Below, one piece after another: positions 17,894-31,683 of a DNA stretch of 64,000 nucleotides. The notes under the pieces are model-generated. The model saw only the letters and a program-made list of their open reading frames with translations. It had not been told where the DNA came from and searched no databases. Each line of letters begins with the position of its first letter. The stretch's first letter is position 1. A program made the position numbers and the translations under genes. The stretch comes from Deltaproteobacteria bacterium (GTDB taxonomy: Bacteria; Myxococcota_A; UBA9160; SMWR01), in the NCBI GenBank assembly GCA_002729515.1, contig PBYF01000091.1:1-64000 (forward strand). The letters are read 5' to 3'.

Positions 17894-19692
17894 GCGACCT
17901 CGCGCACATTCGGAACTTCTGCATCATCGCTCACATCGACCACGGCAAGAGCACGCTTGCGGACCGCCTGCTCGATGCCACACAAGCCCTTAGCGAACGC
18001 GAGCGACGCGACCAGTTCCTCGACAAGCTGGACCTGGAGCGAGAGCGCGGCATCACGATCAAGGCGCAGACGGTGCGTCTGCGCTACCGGACCAACGAAG
18101 GCCGGGAGTACCTGCTCAACCTGATCGATACGCCGGGACACGTGGATTTCGCCTACGAGGTGTCCCGGGCGCTCCAGGCCTGCGAGGGCGCGATTCTCGT
18201 GGTCGATGCCTCTCAGGGGATCGAGGCCCAGACCCTGGCCAATGCCTACCTCGCCGTGGATGCCGGGCTCGAGATCGTGGCTGCCGTCAACAAAATCGAT
18301 CTTCCCGCGGCAGACCCCGACGCCGTGGCGCAGGAACTCGAGGACGTGATCGGTCTCGACGCCGCAGACGTGCTCCCGGTTTCGGCCAAGGAGGGCGAGG
18401 GAATCGGTGAATTGCTCGCGGCCGTCGTCGAGCGCGTTCCGCCGCCTTCGGGAAGCCTCGAAGATCCGGCACGTGCCCTGGTCTTTGACGCCTGGTTCGA
18501 TCCCTACGTCGGCGCGGTCATGCTCGTGCGCGTTTTCGACGGCTCACTTCGCCGCGGAGACGCGGTGCGCTTGATGGTCGCCGGAATCGAGCGCGACATC
18601 CAGAGCGTTCAGCTCATCGATCCCCATCCGCGCGAGGTGGAAATGCTCGCCGCGGGAGAGGTGGGCCTGATCGTGGCCGGCATCAAGACGCTGGCCGAGG
18701 TGCGAATCGGGGACACGATAACGCTCGCAAAAGGCGGGGCCGAGGCGCCGCTCCCGGGCTTTCGCGACGTGAAGCCAATGGTCTTCAGCGGACTCTATCC
18801 GGTTGCAGCGGACGATTACGAGGACCTGAAAGTGGCGCTCGAGAAGCTCCATATCAACGATGCGTCGCTCGTCTACGAGCCGGAGACGAGCGCTGCGCTG
18901 GGCTTCGGCTTCCGCTGCGGCTTCCTGGGCCTCCTGCACGCCGAGATCGTGCAGGAGCGTCTCGAACGCGAGTACGACCTGAACCTCATCAGTACGGCGC
19001 CGACTGTGCGCTACCGGGTGGTGCTCGCCAACGGCGACGCGACCGAGATCGAAAGTCCGGCGGCGTTGCCCGATCCGGCGGATACGGACCGGATCGAGGA
19101 ACCCGTGATTCTGGCCACGGTCCACGTGCCGGCAGATTACGTGGGAGCCGTGCTTGCGCTATGTCAGGAACGCCGCGGCGTACAGCACGATATGGTCCAG
19201 CACGGCTCCCGGGTTCAGATTCGCTACGAGCTGCCGCTGGCCGAAGTCGTGGTCGACTTCCACGACCGGATCAAGAGTGCGACACGCGGCTACGGCTCAT
19301 TCGACTACGATTTCCTTCGCTACCGTCCTGCCGATCTGGTGAAGCTCGATATTCTGGTGAACGGCGATCCGGTGGACGCGCTCTCCCTGATCGTCCACCG
19401 GGACAAGGCCTATGCCCGGGGTACGGAACTGGTGCGTAAGCTCAAGGAATTCATTCCGCGGCAGATGTTCGAGGTGGTGCTCCAGGCCGCCATCGGCGCG
19501 CGGGTGGTCGCGCGCACCAATGTCAAGGCGTTGAGGAAGAATGTGACGGCCAAATGCTACGGTGGTGACATCACCCGCAAACGCAAGCTTCTGGAACGGC
19601 AGAAAGAGGGGAAACGCCGCATGAAGAAGGTGGGTTCGGTCGAAATTCCCCAAGAGGCCTTCATGGCGGCGCTCAAGCTGGGGGATTCGTGA
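17890..19692 (+). CDS. lepA: Elongation factor 4 (LepA)
   Basis: GTG at 17890 gives 600 residues, the family length. The GTPase domain shows G1 [10 protein letters not shown]3 DTPGHVDF and G4 NKID. LepA-specific C-terminal features include [20 protein letters not shown] and the final FMAALKL. It is a ribosome-bound translational GTPase thought to affect initiation or back-translocation. It overlaps rmlD upstream and lepB downstream by 4 bases, the widely conserved lepA-lepB pairing. Confidence 0.97.
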   Translation: MSDLAHIRNFCIIAHIDHGKSTLADRLLDATQALSERERRDQFLDKLDLERERGITIKAQTVRLRYRTNEGREYLLNLIDTPGHVDFAYEVSRALQACEGAILVVDASQGIEAQTLANAYLAVDAGLEIVAAVNKIDLPAADPDAVAQELEDVIGLDAADVLPVSAKEGEGIGELLAAVVERVPPPSGSLEDPARALVFDAWFDPYVGAVMLVRVFDGSLRRGDAVRLMVAGIERDIQSVQLIDPHPREVEMLAAGEVGLIVAGIKTLAEVRIGDTITLAKGGAEAPLPGFRDVKPMVFSGLYPVAADDYEDLKVALEKLHINDASLVYEPETSAALGFGFRCGFLGLLHAEIVQERLEREYDLNLISTAPTVRYRVVLANGDATEIESPAALPDPADTDRIEEPVILATVHVPADYVGAVLALCQERRGVQHDMVQHGSRVQIRYELPLAEVVVDFHDRIKSATRGYGSFDYDFLRYRPADLVKLDILVNGDPVDALSLIVHRDKAYARGTELVRKLKEFIPRQMFEVVLQAAIGARVVARTNVKALRKNVTAKCYGGDITRKRKLLERQKEGKRRMKKVGSVEIPQEAFMAALKLGDS

Positions 19693-20486
19693 GCCGGAAG
19701 GCCTCGGTATCCCGGTCTGGATCGAAAGCCGAGAAGTCGGTGGCGTCGTCGATCTGGGAGCAGGTCAGTACCCTGGTGCTGGCGGTGGTGATCGCCCTGG
19801 GCATTCGCGCCTTGGTAATCGAGCCCTATCGAATTCCCTCAGAGTCGATGATCCCGACTCTTCTCGTTGGAGACCACCTCTTCGTAAACAAGTTCATCTA
19901 CGGTGCCAAGCTCCCGTTTACAGAATTGCGCGCACCGGCACTCAGGGCTCCGGCGCGCGGTGACGTGGTCGTCTTCACCGTTGCGAAGCAGGGTGGCGAG
20001 ACATACCCTGCCGATCTGCGTTCCGATCTTCCTCGCGAGGAATTCGTGAAGCGAATCGTCGGGATTCCGGGCGACCGGATCGAGATTCGGAACGATCTGC
20101 TCTACGTCAACGGAGAGGCGGTGCCGTCGCGTCCTCTGCCCGACTCGTTCGCCGACCGCCACGGGCGCGAGCTGCACGAGAACGAGGTCACGCTCGACGC
20201 GCACACCTTCGTGACCCTGAATGACCCGTACAGCAAGGCACCGCCCTTCGGCCCCATCCTGGTGGGAGAGGGGCGCTACTTCATGCTGGGCGACAACCGC
20301 GACTACTCCAAGGACAGTCGCTTCTGGGGCACCGTACGGCTGGCGGAGATCAAGGGCCCGGCCTTCTTGCTCTACTGGTCCTGGAATTTCAACGGCAGTT
20401 GGGCGGAACTGCTGAACCCGCTCACCTGGGTGCGACTTCTCACGGGTGAAATGCGCTGGGACCGCATGGGAGACGGCGTGCCCTAG
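19689..20486 (+). CDS. lepB: Signal peptidase I
   Basis: 265 residues, GTG start overlapping lepA. One N-terminal membrane span (about 24-42) positions the catalytic domain in the periplasm. The nucleophile Ser53 is in [11 protein letters not shown] and the general-base Lys121 in [11 protein letters not shown]. The box with [14 protein letters not shown] is also present. It cleaves signal peptides from Sec and Tat substrates. A perfect 7-bp inverted repeat without a T tract (20486-20502) sits at its stop codon. Confidence 0.96.
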   Translation: MSRKASVSRSGSKAEKSVASSIWEQVSTLVLAVVIALGIRALVIEPYRIPSESMIPTLLVGDHLFVNKFIYGAKLPFTELRAPALRAPARGDVVVFTVAKQGGETYPADLRSDLPREEFVKRIVGIPGDRIEIRNDLLYVNGEAVPSRPLPDSFADRHGRELHENEVTLDAHTFVTLNDPYSKAPPFGPILVGEGRYFMLGDNRDYSKDSRFWGTVRLAEIKGPAFLLYWSWNFNGSWAELLNPLTWVRLLTGEMRWDRMGDGVP

Positions 20487-20593
20487 CGCTGGCCCCCAGC
20501 GCAGCCACGCACTCAGCTCCAGATCCAGCGTTGGGCGGACGGTATCGTGGTCCGCGGATTGCCTGCGGCGTGGCACGATCGCCGTGTCGTCGG

Positions 20594-20599
20594 TATTAT
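20594..20599 (+). promoter_or_regulatory. Possible -10 box of the pyr operon
   Basis: TATTAT matches five of six bases of the sigma-70 -10 consensus and lies 61 bases before the pyrR GTG. The -35 region at the right distance (TGGCAC) is weak. Transcription would begin near 20606, leaving a leader of about 54 bases that holds the PyrR element. Confidence 0.4.
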
Positions 20600-20615
20600 C
20601 ATGGGTCAGCGGAAC

Positions 20616-20656
20616 GACGGCCTTTTAATTCCGTCCTGTGAGGCGGAGAAAGACGG
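20616..20656 (+). promoter_or_regulatory. PyrR-binding RNA hairpin overlapping the pyrR ribosome-binding site
   Basis: CCGTC (20631-20635) pairs with GACGG (20652-20656) around a purine-rich loop CTGTGAGGCGGAGAAA, which carries the TGTGAGGC core seen in PyrR-binding loops of other bacteria. The only Shine-Dalgarno candidate (AGGCGGAG, 20641-20648) is inside this loop and the GTG start follows at 20660, so PyrR plus UMP should block translation. A second GACGG at 20616-20620 can pair with the same CCGTC, offering an alternative fold that frees the ribosome site. No intrinsic terminator is seen, which points to translational rather than transcriptional control. Confidence 0.75.
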
Positions 20657-20659
20657 CGC

Positions 20660-21265
20660 GTGAGCCACGCAGCCCCCCCTACCGGCTCCGGTGAGAGCGG
20701 ACCGCAAGCTGCAAAATTGCGTTCCATTCTCGACGACCGGGGTATCCGGCGGGCCTTGGCGCGCATTGCCCACGAGATTCTCGAGCGCAACGAGGAGCCC
20801 GAGATCCTCTATCTCGTGGCCATCCCGAACGGGGGGGTTCCGCTGGCCCGGATCCTGGCCAACGCCTTGAGCGAGCTCGCTGGGCTCGAAGTGGCGGTGG
20901 GCGTGCTCGATACCACTCTCTATCGGGACGATCTCATGATATCGGGCGAAAGGCCGCCGCTGCGGCGAACTGAGATGCCGTCGGTCGTGGACGAGCGGGT
21001 GGTCGTGCTGGTGGACGACGTGGTGAAGACCGGCCGCACCATCCGGGCCGCGATGGACGCCCTCATGGACTTCGGGCGGCCCCGGGCGGTGCAGGTGGTC
21101 GGGCTGGTCGATCGCGGCCACCGCGAACTTCCGATCAAGCTCGATTACGTGGGCAAGAACGTGCCGACGCAGGTGGGCGAAGCCGTGCGTCTGCGCCGGA
21201 ACGGCGGCGGTCCGGAGGACCTGCTCGAGGTGGTGGTGATACCGGCGGAGGAGCGTGTCGCGTGA
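20660..21265 (+). CDS. pyrR: Pyrimidine operon regulator PyrR / uracil phosphoribosyltransferase
   Basis: 201 residues, GTG start. The phosphoribosyltransferase fold carries the PRPP loop VVLVDDVVKTGRTIRAAMDA near residues 113-132, with YLVAIPNGGVPLARIL and YRDDLMISGERPPLRRTE typical of PyrR. It has an N-terminal extension of about 18 Ser/Gly/Pro-rich residues. PyrR binds pyr mRNA with UMP and often has uracil phosphoribosyltransferase activity. It leads a five-gene operon and probably controls its own translation through the hairpin above. Confidence 0.94.
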   Translation: MSHAAPPTGSGESGPQAAKLRSILDDRGIRRALARIAHEILERNEEPEILYLVAIPNGGVPLARILANALSELAGLEVAVGVLDTTLYRDDLMISGERPPLRRTEMPSVVDERVVVLVDDVVKTGRTIRAAMDALMDFGRPRAVQVVGLVDRGHRELPIKLDYVGKNVPTQVGEAVRLRRNGGGPEDLLEVVVIPAEERVA

Positions 21266-22212
21266 TCGGCCGGGATCTTCTGGGCATCGAGGACCTGGAG
21301 CGGGAGGATATCGAGCGGATCCTCGAGACCGCGATGCATATGCGCGAAGTGGGAGAGCGCGACGTGAAGAAGGTCCCGACGCTGCGTGGGCGCACGGTCG
21401 TGAATCTCTTTTTCGAAGCCTCGACCCGGACCCGGGCGAGCTTCGAGATCGCGGGCAAGCGCCTCTCTGCGGATGTAGTGAACTTCTCGCCCGCCGGATC
21501 GAGCCTCAAGAAGGACGAGAGCATTCTCGACACTGCGCGGACCCTGGACGCCATGGATCCGGACGTAGTCGTGGTGCGCCACGGCGTGGCGGGTGTCCCG
21601 AAGCGGATCGCGGACGTGCTCGCGGCACCGGTGATCAACGCAGGCGACGGGGCTCACGAACACCCGACCCAGGCGCTCCTCGACCTTCTTACGGTGCAGC
21701 AGGAAAAGGGGCGCATCGATGGGCTCACGGTCACGATCGTGGGGGATATCGTTCACTCCCGGGTCGCCCGTTCGAATATCTACGGCTTCCGGAAGATGGG
21801 CGCCGAAGTGCGGATCGCGGCTCCGCCGCCGATGATTCCGGCGAACATCGAGGTTCTCGGAGTCAAGGCCTATACCTCGCTGCGCGAATCGCTCAATGGG
21901 GCCGACGTGGTGATGGCGCTGCGCATCCAGAACGAGCGTCTCGCGGGCTCCTGGTTCCCGGGCGTCCGCGAATACAGCGCGACCTTCGGTCTCGACCGGG
22001 CGAAGCTGCGCCACGCGCGGGACGGGGCGATCGTGATGCACCCCGGTCCCGTCAACCGCGGGGTCGAACTCTCTCACGACTTGACCGATCACCGGCCGAG
22101 CGTGATTCTCGACCAGGTGCGCAATGGTGTCGCCATCCGCATGGCGGTGCTCTACCTCTTTGCCGGCCGCCGCGGGGGGGATGGACCCATGCCGTTGCCG
22201 GATGTCCGATGA
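21262..22212 (+). CDS. pyrB: Aspartate carbamoyltransferase catalytic chain
   Basis: 316 residues, GTG start overlapping pyrR by 4 bases. It forms carbamoyl-aspartate from carbamoyl phosphate and aspartate. The carbamoyl-phosphate motif FEASTRTRASFE, DEHPTQ-equivalent HEHPTQALLDLLTV, the GDIVHSRVARSN loop and the late HPGPVNRGVEL are all present. No pyrI regulatory-chain gene follows. The next gene is pyrC, an arrangement seen in PyrR-regulated operons. Confidence 0.96.
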   Translation: MIGRDLLGIEDLEREDIERILETAMHMREVGERDVKKVPTLRGRTVVNLFFEASTRTRASFEIAGKRLSADVVNFSPAGSSLKKDESILDTARTLDAMDPDVVVVRHGVAGVPKRIADVLAAPVINAGDGAHEHPTQALLDLLTVQQEKGRIDGLTVTIVGDIVHSRVARSNIYGFRKMGAEVRIAAPPPMIPANIEVLGVKAYTSLRESLNGADVVMALRIQNERLAGSWFPGVREYSATFGLDRAKLRHARDGAIVMHPGPVNRGVELSHDLTDHRPSVILDQVRNGVAIRMAVLYLFAGRRGGDGPMPLPDVR

Positions 22213-23504
22213 GCCGGCTCCTGATCCGCGGCGGGCGGCTGCTCGACCCCGCGGCCGACCGTGACGAACCCGGGGACCTGCTGTGCCAGGATGGGCTTGT
22301 CGAGGCCGTGGGCCCTGATCTCGACGCGCGCGGTGCGCAGGTGGTGGATGCGGAGGGCGCCTGGATCACTCCGGGCTTCGTGGATTTGCACGCCCACCTG
22401 AGGGAGCCCGGCCAGGAGTACAAGGAGGACATCGCGTCCGGCGGGAGGGCCGCCGTAGCTGGGGGCTTCACCGCGGTGGCCTGCATGGCGAATACCCAGC
22501 CGGTGAACGACGACCCGGCTACGACGGATTTCATCCTCGACCGGGCCCGGCAGGACTCGCCGGCGAAGGTCTATCCCATCGCCGCAGCGACGCGGGGCCT
22601 CGAGGGCGTGGTGATGACCGAGATGTCCGCCCTGGTCGATGCGGGAGCGGTCGCCTTCAGTGACGATGGCCGTACGATCATGGACAGCGGTGTAATGCGC
22701 CGCGTGCTCGAGTATTCGCGCCTGGTCGAAGTTCCCGTGATCGTGCACTGCGAGGATCGCACGCTGGTGGGGCAGGGCGTCGTGAACGAAGGCGCCATGT
22801 CGACGAGGCTTGGCCTTCCGGGCAACCCGGCGATTGCGGAAACGGTCCATGTTGCGCGGGACGTCATCCTGGCGGAACTCACCGGTGCGCACCTCCACGT
22901 GGCGCACGTCTCTACGGTGGGCGGTGTCGCGTCGATCCGGGTGGCCCGGGAGCGCGGGATCAACGTCACGGCCGAAGTGACGCCTCACCACCTGACCCTG
23001 AGCGACGAGGAAACCGTGGGGTACGACACGAATACGAAGGTGGCGCCGCCCCTGCGCTCCGCCCAGGACGTAGCGGCGTGCCGGGCGGCGCTGGTGGACG
23101 GCACGATCGACGCCATTGCGACGGACCACGCACCCCACGCCACGCATGAGAAGGACCAGGAATTCACCGAGGCGCCGTGCGGAATGATCGGCTTCGAGAC
23201 CGCTGCGGCGGTTTCGCTCGACCTGGTGCGCAGCGGCGAGCTCTCGCCGCTCGCGTGGGTGGCGCGGATCTCGACCGCCCCGGCGCGTATCCTGCAGTGC
23301 CCGGGGGGCAGCCTCGCGCCCGGCCAGCCCGCCGATGTCACCCTGCTCGACCCGGAGCGGCGCTGGCACTACGACCCCGCCAAGGGCTACTCGAAAAGCC
23401 GCAACTCGCCCTGGGCGGGTCGGGACCTGGTGGGTAGCGTGGTGGCTACCATCGTCGACGGGACGATCGTGTACCACGTGGATCGGGGCGTGCTCGTCCC
23501 GTGA
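22209..23504 (+). CDS. pyrC: Dihydroorotase, class I
   Basis: 431 residues from the ATG at 22209, overlapping pyrB by 4 bases. The metal-binding HxH lies in [19 protein letters not shown], the His residues of the barrel in VIVHCED and HVAHVST, and the catalytic Asp in AIATDHAPH. The carboxylated-Lys position of many amidohydrolases is not obvious in class I members. It cyclises carbamoyl-aspartate to dihydroorotate. The start precedes the family beginning [15 protein letters not shown]. Confidence 0.95.
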   Translation: MSRLLIRGGRLLDPAADRDEPGDLLCQDGLVEAVGPDLDARGAQVVDAEGAWITPGFVDLHAHLREPGQEYKEDIASGGRAAVAGGFTAVACMANTQPVNDDPATTDFILDRARQDSPAKVYPIAAATRGLEGVVMTEMSALVDAGAVAFSDDGRTIMDSGVMRRVLEYSRLVEVPVIVHCEDRTLVGQGVVNEGAMSTRLGLPGNPAIAETVHVARDVILAELTGAHLHVAHVSTVGGVASIRVARERGINVTAEVTPHHLTLSDEETVGYDTNTKVAPPLRSAQDVAACRAALVDGTIDAIATDHAPHATHEKDQEFTEAPCGMIGFETAAAVSLDLVRSGELSPLAWVARISTAPARILQCPGGSLAPGQPADVTLLDPERRWHYDPAKGYSKSRNSPWAGRDLVGSVVATIVDGTIVYHVDRGVLVP

Positions 23505-24700
23505 GCCCGCACTCGCCGGCGATGCTGGCCCTCGCCGATGGCACGGTCTTCCGGGGCGCTTCGTTCGGGGCCCAGGCGGTGGGGGTGGGCGAGGTCTGCT
23601 TCAACACGAGTCTGACCGGGTACCAGGAAATCCTGACGGATCCCTCCTACGCCGGTCAGATCGTGACGATGACCGCGACCCAGATCGGCAACGTCGGGGT
23701 GAATTCCGACGACGAGGAGTCGGTGCGCCCGTTTCTGGCGGGGTTCGTGGTGAAGGAGTACTTCGAGGTGCCGAGCAGTTGGCGATCGGAATCGCCGCTG
23801 GGTGTCTATCTCGAGCGCTACGGCGTCCCGGCGCTTTCCGATATCGATACTCGAGCCCTGGTCCGCCGTATCCGGGACGGCGGGTTTCAGATGGGCGTGC
23901 TCTCCACCGACCCGGCCCGACAGGACGCCGACGCGCTCGTGGCGGAGGCAGCGTCCGCACCGGATCTGGACGGGCGTGATCTCGCGTCGGAGGTGAGTTG
24001 CGAAGCGTCCTATCGCTGGAGCGCGGGCCGTTGGTCGGGCGTACAGGGGCAGTGCCCACGCGCCGCTCGGCCCACGCCCGTCTTCCGGCTGGTGGCGTAC
24101 GACTTCGGCATCAAGCGCAACATTCTGCGCCGTCTCGTGGATGAGGGCTTCGAGGTGACCGTCGTTCCGGCACGCACGCCCGCCGTCGACGTGGCGGCGC
24201 TGGAACCCGATGCGGTCTTTCTCTCCAACGGTCCCGGCGATCCGGCGGGAGTTCACCCGGGGATCTTTGACGCCGTGCGCACCCTCTCCGAGTCGCTGCC
24301 GATGTTCGGTATCTGTCTGGGTCACCAGATCCTCGGTCTCGCCCTCGGCGGGCGGACGCGCAAACTCAAGTTCGGTCACCACGGCGGCAATCAGCCCGGC
24401 CAGGACCGGAGCACGGGCAAGGTGGCGATCTGCGCCGAAAATCATGGCTATGCGGTCGACGCCGAGTCCCTCGAAGCAGCTGGTGAGCCGGTGGACGTCA
24501 CCCACGTGAACCTGAACGACGGGACGGTCGAGGGTCTCGCCCATCGCTCGCGCCCGCTTTTTTCGGTGCAGTACCACCCGGAGGCTTCCCCCGGGCCCCA
24601 CGACGCGGCGTACTTGTTCCGCCGCTTCCGCGCGATGGTTGCGCGTCACCGGGCCGGTGAGGCCGTTACCGGCGCGGACGTAGCCGCGCAGGGCGTCTAG
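23501..24700 (+). CDS. carA: Carbamoyl-phosphate synthase, small (glutaminase) chain
   Basis: 399 residues, GTG start overlapping pyrC. The N-terminal CarA domain ([32 protein letters not shown]) is followed by a class I glutamine amidotransferase domain with nucleophile Cys in [17 protein letters not shown] and the His/Glu pair in [12 protein letters not shown]. It supplies ammonia to CarB. The genes are in pathway order after pyrC. Confidence 0.96.
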   Translation: MSPHSPAMLALADGTVFRGASFGAQAVGVGEVCFNTSLTGYQEILTDPSYAGQIVTMTATQIGNVGVNSDDEESVRPFLAGFVVKEYFEVPSSWRSESPLGVYLERYGVPALSDIDTRALVRRIRDGGFQMGVLSTDPARQDADALVAEAASAPDLDGRDLASEVSCEASYRWSAGRWSGVQGQCPRAARPTPVFRLVAYDFGIKRNILRRLVDEGFEVTVVPARTPAVDVAALEPDAVFLSNGPGDPAGVHPGIFDAVRTLSESLPMFGICLGHQILGLALGGRTRKLKFGHHGGNQPGQDRSTGKVAICAENHGYAVDAESLEAAGEPVDVTHVNLNDGTVEGLAHRSRPLFSVQYHPEASPGPHDAAYLFRRFRAMVARHRAGEAVTGADVAAQGV

Positions 24701-24702
24701 CC

Positions 24703-27918
<3,216 letters not shown>

Positions 27919-27930
27919 TACTCTTGGGCC

Positions 27931-30330
27931 ATGGCGGAGAGCCCCTTCCACGCATCCCTCGGGGCGCTTCTGCGGCCGCTCGAGTTTGCCGCACGCGACG
28001 ATTACGCGGCGCTCACGCGAGTGCGCGATTTGGGCCCGAGTGTGGCGGCGCGCGCGCGCGAGGGGGCGGTGCTCTCGATTCCTCGGGACGTTCGGCCTCG
28101 ATTCGACGCGCTGGCCCGCCATTTCGAGGACGAGTTTCGGGAGAGGGCGAAGGACGCGGTGTCGCGGGCGTTGGCCGCCCTGCACCCGCTGGCTTCGCCC
28201 GGCTGGTGTGAGGTCGCGCTGGCCCGCAGCCCATCGGTGTTGCCGGGGATCGGACCCAAGACGGCGCAGGCGTTGGAGCGTCGCGGGCTCGCGACGGTGG
28301 GTGATCTGCTCTTCCACCTACCGTCGCGTTGGGACGACCGCAGAACGCTGCAGCAGGTCGGCGACCTGCAGGTCGGCACCCGGGCCACGTTCGTTGCACG
28401 AGTGCTCGGGTCGGGTTTTGCAGCGCGGCGCGGACGCAAGTTTGGGAATTTCTTCGAAGTCATCGTGGGAGACGAGACCGGAACGGTGAATCTCAAGTGG
28501 TTTCGCGGGGGTGAATCCATTTCGAAGCTGGTGCCGAAGGACGCGTGGCTGCTCGTCACCGGCGAGGTCAAGCGCTACCGCTTTGCCAAGGAGATCGCTC
28601 ACCCGGAGATCGAGCGTCTCAGCGACGCCGAGGTGGTGGAGCCGCCCGGCACTTCAGTCTTGCGCAGCGTCGTCCCAGACTATCCGACACCGGAAGGCGT
28701 GCATCCTCGAGCGGTGCGCCGCGCCGTGCAGGGAGCAGTCGAAGAGTACGCGGACCTGGTGGCGGGTTATCTCCCGCGCGACGTTGTTCGCGAGGCGGGG
28801 CTGCCGGTGCCGGCCGAGGCATTGCGGGAACTTCACGTGCCCGGAGTCGACGCGGACGTGGAGGCGCTGCGCGAGGGAAAGCACCCGGCGCGCAGTGGTC
28901 TGGTGCTCGAGGAGCTCTACCTGCTCGAACTCGGGCTCGCCTTGCGGCGTGCCGCTCGGGGGCGCGAGCCGGGCATTGCTCTCGAGGTGGCGGGGTCGAG
29001 GTTGCGGGCGGCGCCGGGTCGGCTCCCCTTTGCGCTGACGGGTGCCCAGGAGCGTGTATGGGTGGAGATCCTGGCCGATCTGGGGCAGCCCCACCCGATG
29101 AACCGGCTGCTCCAGGGCGACGTGGGGAGCGGCAAGACGGTGGTCGCGTTCCTGGCCGCGATCGCAGCCGCGCAGACCGGCTGCCAGGCCGCACTGATGG
29201 CCCCGACGGAACTGCTCGCCGAGCAGCACGCGCGCACCCTGACGGCACTGGCCGATACCGTGGGGGACGCTGCTCCGCGCCTCGGCCTGCTGACCGCATC
29301 GGTGCCCCGGGCCGACGCCGGTCGCTTGCGGGAGGCGCTCGCTGCCGGTGAGATCGACCTCGTGGTTGGCACCCACGCGCTGCTGCAGGCGGAAGTCGGA
29401 TTTCGGCGTCTTGCCCTCGTCGTGGTAGACGAGCAGCACCGCTTCGGCGTGCTTCAGCGGGGGGCGTTGGCTGGGAAGGGGACGCAACTCCCACCCCACG
29501 TGCTGGTCATGACGGCAACGCCGATCCCGCGCACGCTGGCGCTCACCGCCTACGGCGACCTCGATGTTTCCACTCTCGACGAGCTTCCGCCGGGGCGCCT
29601 TCCCGTGCGTACCCTGCTCCTGCGTTCCGGTGAAGGCTCGCGGGCGGATCGGCTCCTGCGCGAGACCGTGGCGCGGGGTGAACAGGCCTATGTGGTGTAC
29701 CCCCTGGTCGAGGAATCGGAGAAGGTGGATCTCCGCGCTGCGACCCATGCGGTCGAACAGCTGCGACGCGCCTACCCGGAGGTGAACATCGACCTCGTCC
29801 ACGGTCAGCTCGATGCGCGGTCGCGCGCAGACGCGATGCGCGGATTCGTCGCGGGGAGTACCCAGGTGCTCGTATCGACCACCGTGATCGAGGTAGGCGT
29901 GGATGTTCCCGGTGCCACACTCGTGGTGGTGGAGCACGCCGAGCGCTTTGGCCTCGCCCAGCTCCACCAACTGCGGGGCCGGGTGGGAAGGGGCAATCGG
30001 CCCGGCACCTGCGTCCTGATGGCGCGAAGGGTCACGGAGGACAGCGAGGCGCGGCTCGCGGCGCTGCTCCGCACCACGGACGGCTTCGAGATCGCCGAGG
30101 CGGACCTGGCGATTCGCGGCCCCGGCGAATTTCTCGGCACCCGTCAGCACGGACGGCTGCTGGACCTGCGGCTCGCCGATCTGGTGCGCGACGCGCACTG
30201 GGTGGCGCGGGCCCGCGAGGCGGCGGTCCAGACACTGGGCTCCGACCCCGGTCTGAAAGGCGATCCGGGGCTGTTGCGCGCCGTGCGCACCCATTGGGGC
30301 GATCGGCTCGAGCTGGCCGGGATCGGCTGA
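27931..30330 (+). CDS. recG: ATP-dependent DNA helicase RecG
   Basis: 799 residues, ATG start 12 bases after carB. RecG regresses stalled forks and processes Holliday junctions. An N-terminal extension of about 85 residues precedes the wedge/OB domain (LPGIGPKTAQALERRGLATV, then FHLPSRWDDR). The helicase core has Walker A GDVGSGKTVVAF near residue 396, DEQH in VVDEQHRFGVLQ near residue 500, motif III MTATPIPRTLAL and motif VI QLRGRVGRG. The C-terminal GPGEFLGTRQHG block is RecG-specific. Confidence 0.95.
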   Translation: MAESPFHASLGALLRPLEFAARDDYAALTRVRDLGPSVAARAREGAVLSIPRDVRPRFDALARHFEDEFRERAKDAVSRALAALHPLASPGWCEVALARSPSVLPGIGPKTAQALERRGLATVGDLLFHLPSRWDDRRTLQQVGDLQVGTRATFVARVLGSGFAARRGRKFGNFFEVIVGDETGTVNLKWFRGGESISKLVPKDAWLLVTGEVKRYRFAKEIAHPEIERLSDAEVVEPPGTSVLRSVVPDYPTPEGVHPRAVRRAVQGAVEEYADLVAGYLPRDVVREAGLPVPAEALRELHVPGVDADVEALREGKHPARSGLVLEELYLLELGLALRRAARGREPGIALEVAGSRLRAAPGRLPFALTGAQERVWVEILADLGQPHPMNRLLQGDVGSGKTVVAFLAAIAAAQTGCQAALMAPTELLAEQHARTLTALADTVGDAAPRLGLLTASVPRADAGRLREALAAGEIDLVVGTHALLQAEVGFRRLALVVVDEQHRFGVLQRGALAGKGTQLPPHVLVMTATPIPRTLALTAYGDLDVSTLDELPPGRLPVRTLLLRSGEGSRADRLLRETVARGEQAYVVYPLVEESEKVDLRAATHAVEQLRRAYPEVNIDLVHGQLDARSRADAMRGFVAGSTQVLVSTTVIEVGVDVPGATLVVVEHAERFGLAQLHQLRGRVGRGNRPGTCVLMARRVTEDSEARLAALLRTTDGFEIAEADLAIRGPGEFLGTRQHGRLLDLRLADLVRDAHWVARAREAAVQTLGSDPGLKGDPGLLRAVRTHWGDRLELAGIG

Positions 30331-30333
30331 GCC

Positions 30334-31683
30334 ATGGCGAAGCGGTTGCTTCCGGTGCTGATGCTATTCGGCTTGTTCCTCGCGGGTTGCGGCGCGCCGG
30401 AAGGGCAGGCCCCGCCCCGGAGCCTGCTGCTCGTCGTGGTCGATACGCTGTGCGCCGATCACACCTCGGCATACGGCTACGCGCGCGAGACGACCCCGCA
30501 GCTCGAACGTCTGGCTGCGGAGGGCGCTCGGGTGTCGACGGTGTATGCCCCGACGGCGACCACCGGTCCCACGCACGCCGCACTCTTTACCGGGCGCCAT
30601 CCCCGTAGCGTCGGTGTGCGTCGCAACGCCGTGCCCCTGCCCGAAGGCTTCGCCACGCTCGCCGAGCAGCTCGCGGATGCGGGTCTCGAGACCGCAGGCA
30701 TCGTGAGCTCCTTCGTACTGAACCGGCGCTTCGGATTCGACCGGGGCTTTGGGATGTGGGACGATCAGTTCGACCGGGAGCGTTCCACGGTGGGTCACCG
30801 CCGCTTCGAAGGCCACGTGCTCGAGGAGGGGTTCGACCGCCGGGCGTCGGATACCACGGATCGGGCGCTGCAGTGGCTGGCGGGAGTCGGGGGGGCTCCG
30901 TTCTTTCTCTTCGTCCACTACTTTGACCCCCACGAACCCTATGTTCCGCCGGCGCCGTACGTCCGGCGCTTCGCGGTGGACGCGGATGCGTCGCCGCGCG
31001 TTCGAGCGGCGGTGCTCTACGATGCTGAGGTTAGCTACACCGACGCGGAAATCGGGCGGCTGCTCGCTGGGCTCGACGACCTCGGACTCGCCGGGGAGAC
31101 GCTCGTCGCCGTGACCGCCGATCACGGTGAGGGGCTCCTCGACCACGGGTATCTCTTCCACGACGTCTTCCTCTACGAGGAGGCCGTTCGGGTACCACTC
31201 GTCCTGCGCGGTCCGGGTATCCCGGCGGGGCAGGTATTGTCTGGCCCCGTCAGCTTGGTGGATTTGCTTCCGACGCTTCTCGACCTCATGGACCGCCCGT
31301 CGCCCTCCGGGATCGCCGGACGAAGCTTCGCCCCGGCGCTGGCGGGAGGTGCGCTGCCCGACGCAGAGCGCCCCATCGTTCTGGAGCGGCGGGTGTTCAG
31401 CTCCGATCGGGTGGGAACGATTCCCGTGCGGGGCGAGAAGCTCGCAGTGCGCGAGGGTCGCTGGAAATACATCGAGGCACCCGAGGAGAAGCGTCGCGAA
31501 CTCTACGATCTGGAGAGCGACCCTGGGGAGCGGGTAAACCTGGCGCAGCGCGAGCCGGCCCGCGCTGCGGCGCTGGCCGAGCGCCTGGTCCGCTGGCGCC
31601 GGGAGACACCGGCCATCCCGCCCGCTGCGCCCGTTTCCCCCGAGGACGAGGAACGCCTCGAAGCCCTGGGTTACGCGGAATGA
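30334..31683 (+). CDS. Sulfatase-like (alkaline phosphatase superfamily) lipoprotein, Thr nucleophile position
   Basis: 449 residues. The lipobox FLAGC puts the lipidated Cys at residue 19, so it is probably membrane-anchored in the periplasm. The fold follows the sulfatase pattern: LLLVVVDTLCADH (metal Asp37), a nucleophile region TATTGPTHAALFTGRHP, and ADHGEGLLDHG. The formylglycine Cys/Ser of true sulfatases is replaced by Thr77 and the usual Arg of the motif by His, so arylsulfatase activity is doubtful. A Thr nucleophile acting on phosphate esters is possible. The C-terminal YDLESDPGERVNLA is typical of sulfatases. It is followed by a relative overlapping by 4 bases. Confidence 0.82.
   Translation: MAKRLLPVLMLFGLFLAGCGAPEGQAPPRSLLLVVVDTLCADHTSAYGYARETTPQLERLAAEGARVSTVYAPTATTGPTHAALFTGRHPRSVGVRRNAVPLPEGFATLAEQLADAGLETAGIVSSFVLNRRFGFDRGFGMWDDQFDRERSTVGHRRFEGHVLEEGFDRRASDTTDRALQWLAGVGGAPFFLFVHYFDPHEPYVPPAPYVRRFAVDADASPRVRAAVLYDAEVSYTDAEIGRLLAGLDDLGLAGETLVAVTADHGEGLLDHGYLFHDVFLYEEAVRVPLVLRGPGIPAGQVLSGPVSLVDLLPTLLDLMDRPSPSGIAGRSFAPALAGGALPDAERPIVLERRVFSSDRVGTIPVRGEKLAVREGRWKYIEAPEEKRRELYDLESDPGERVNLAQREPARAAALAERLVRWRRETPAIPPAAPVSPEDEERLEALGYAE

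Noticed and set aside
20486-20502. Hairpin GCGCTGG/CCAGCGC at the lepB stop as an intrinsic terminator
   Set aside because: The stem is only 7 bp with a three-base loop and there is no T-rich tract after it.
20571-20599. TGGCAC as a sigma-54 -24 element before pyrR
   Set aside because: There is no TTGC-type -12 element at the required spacing. A sigma-70-like -10 box fits better.
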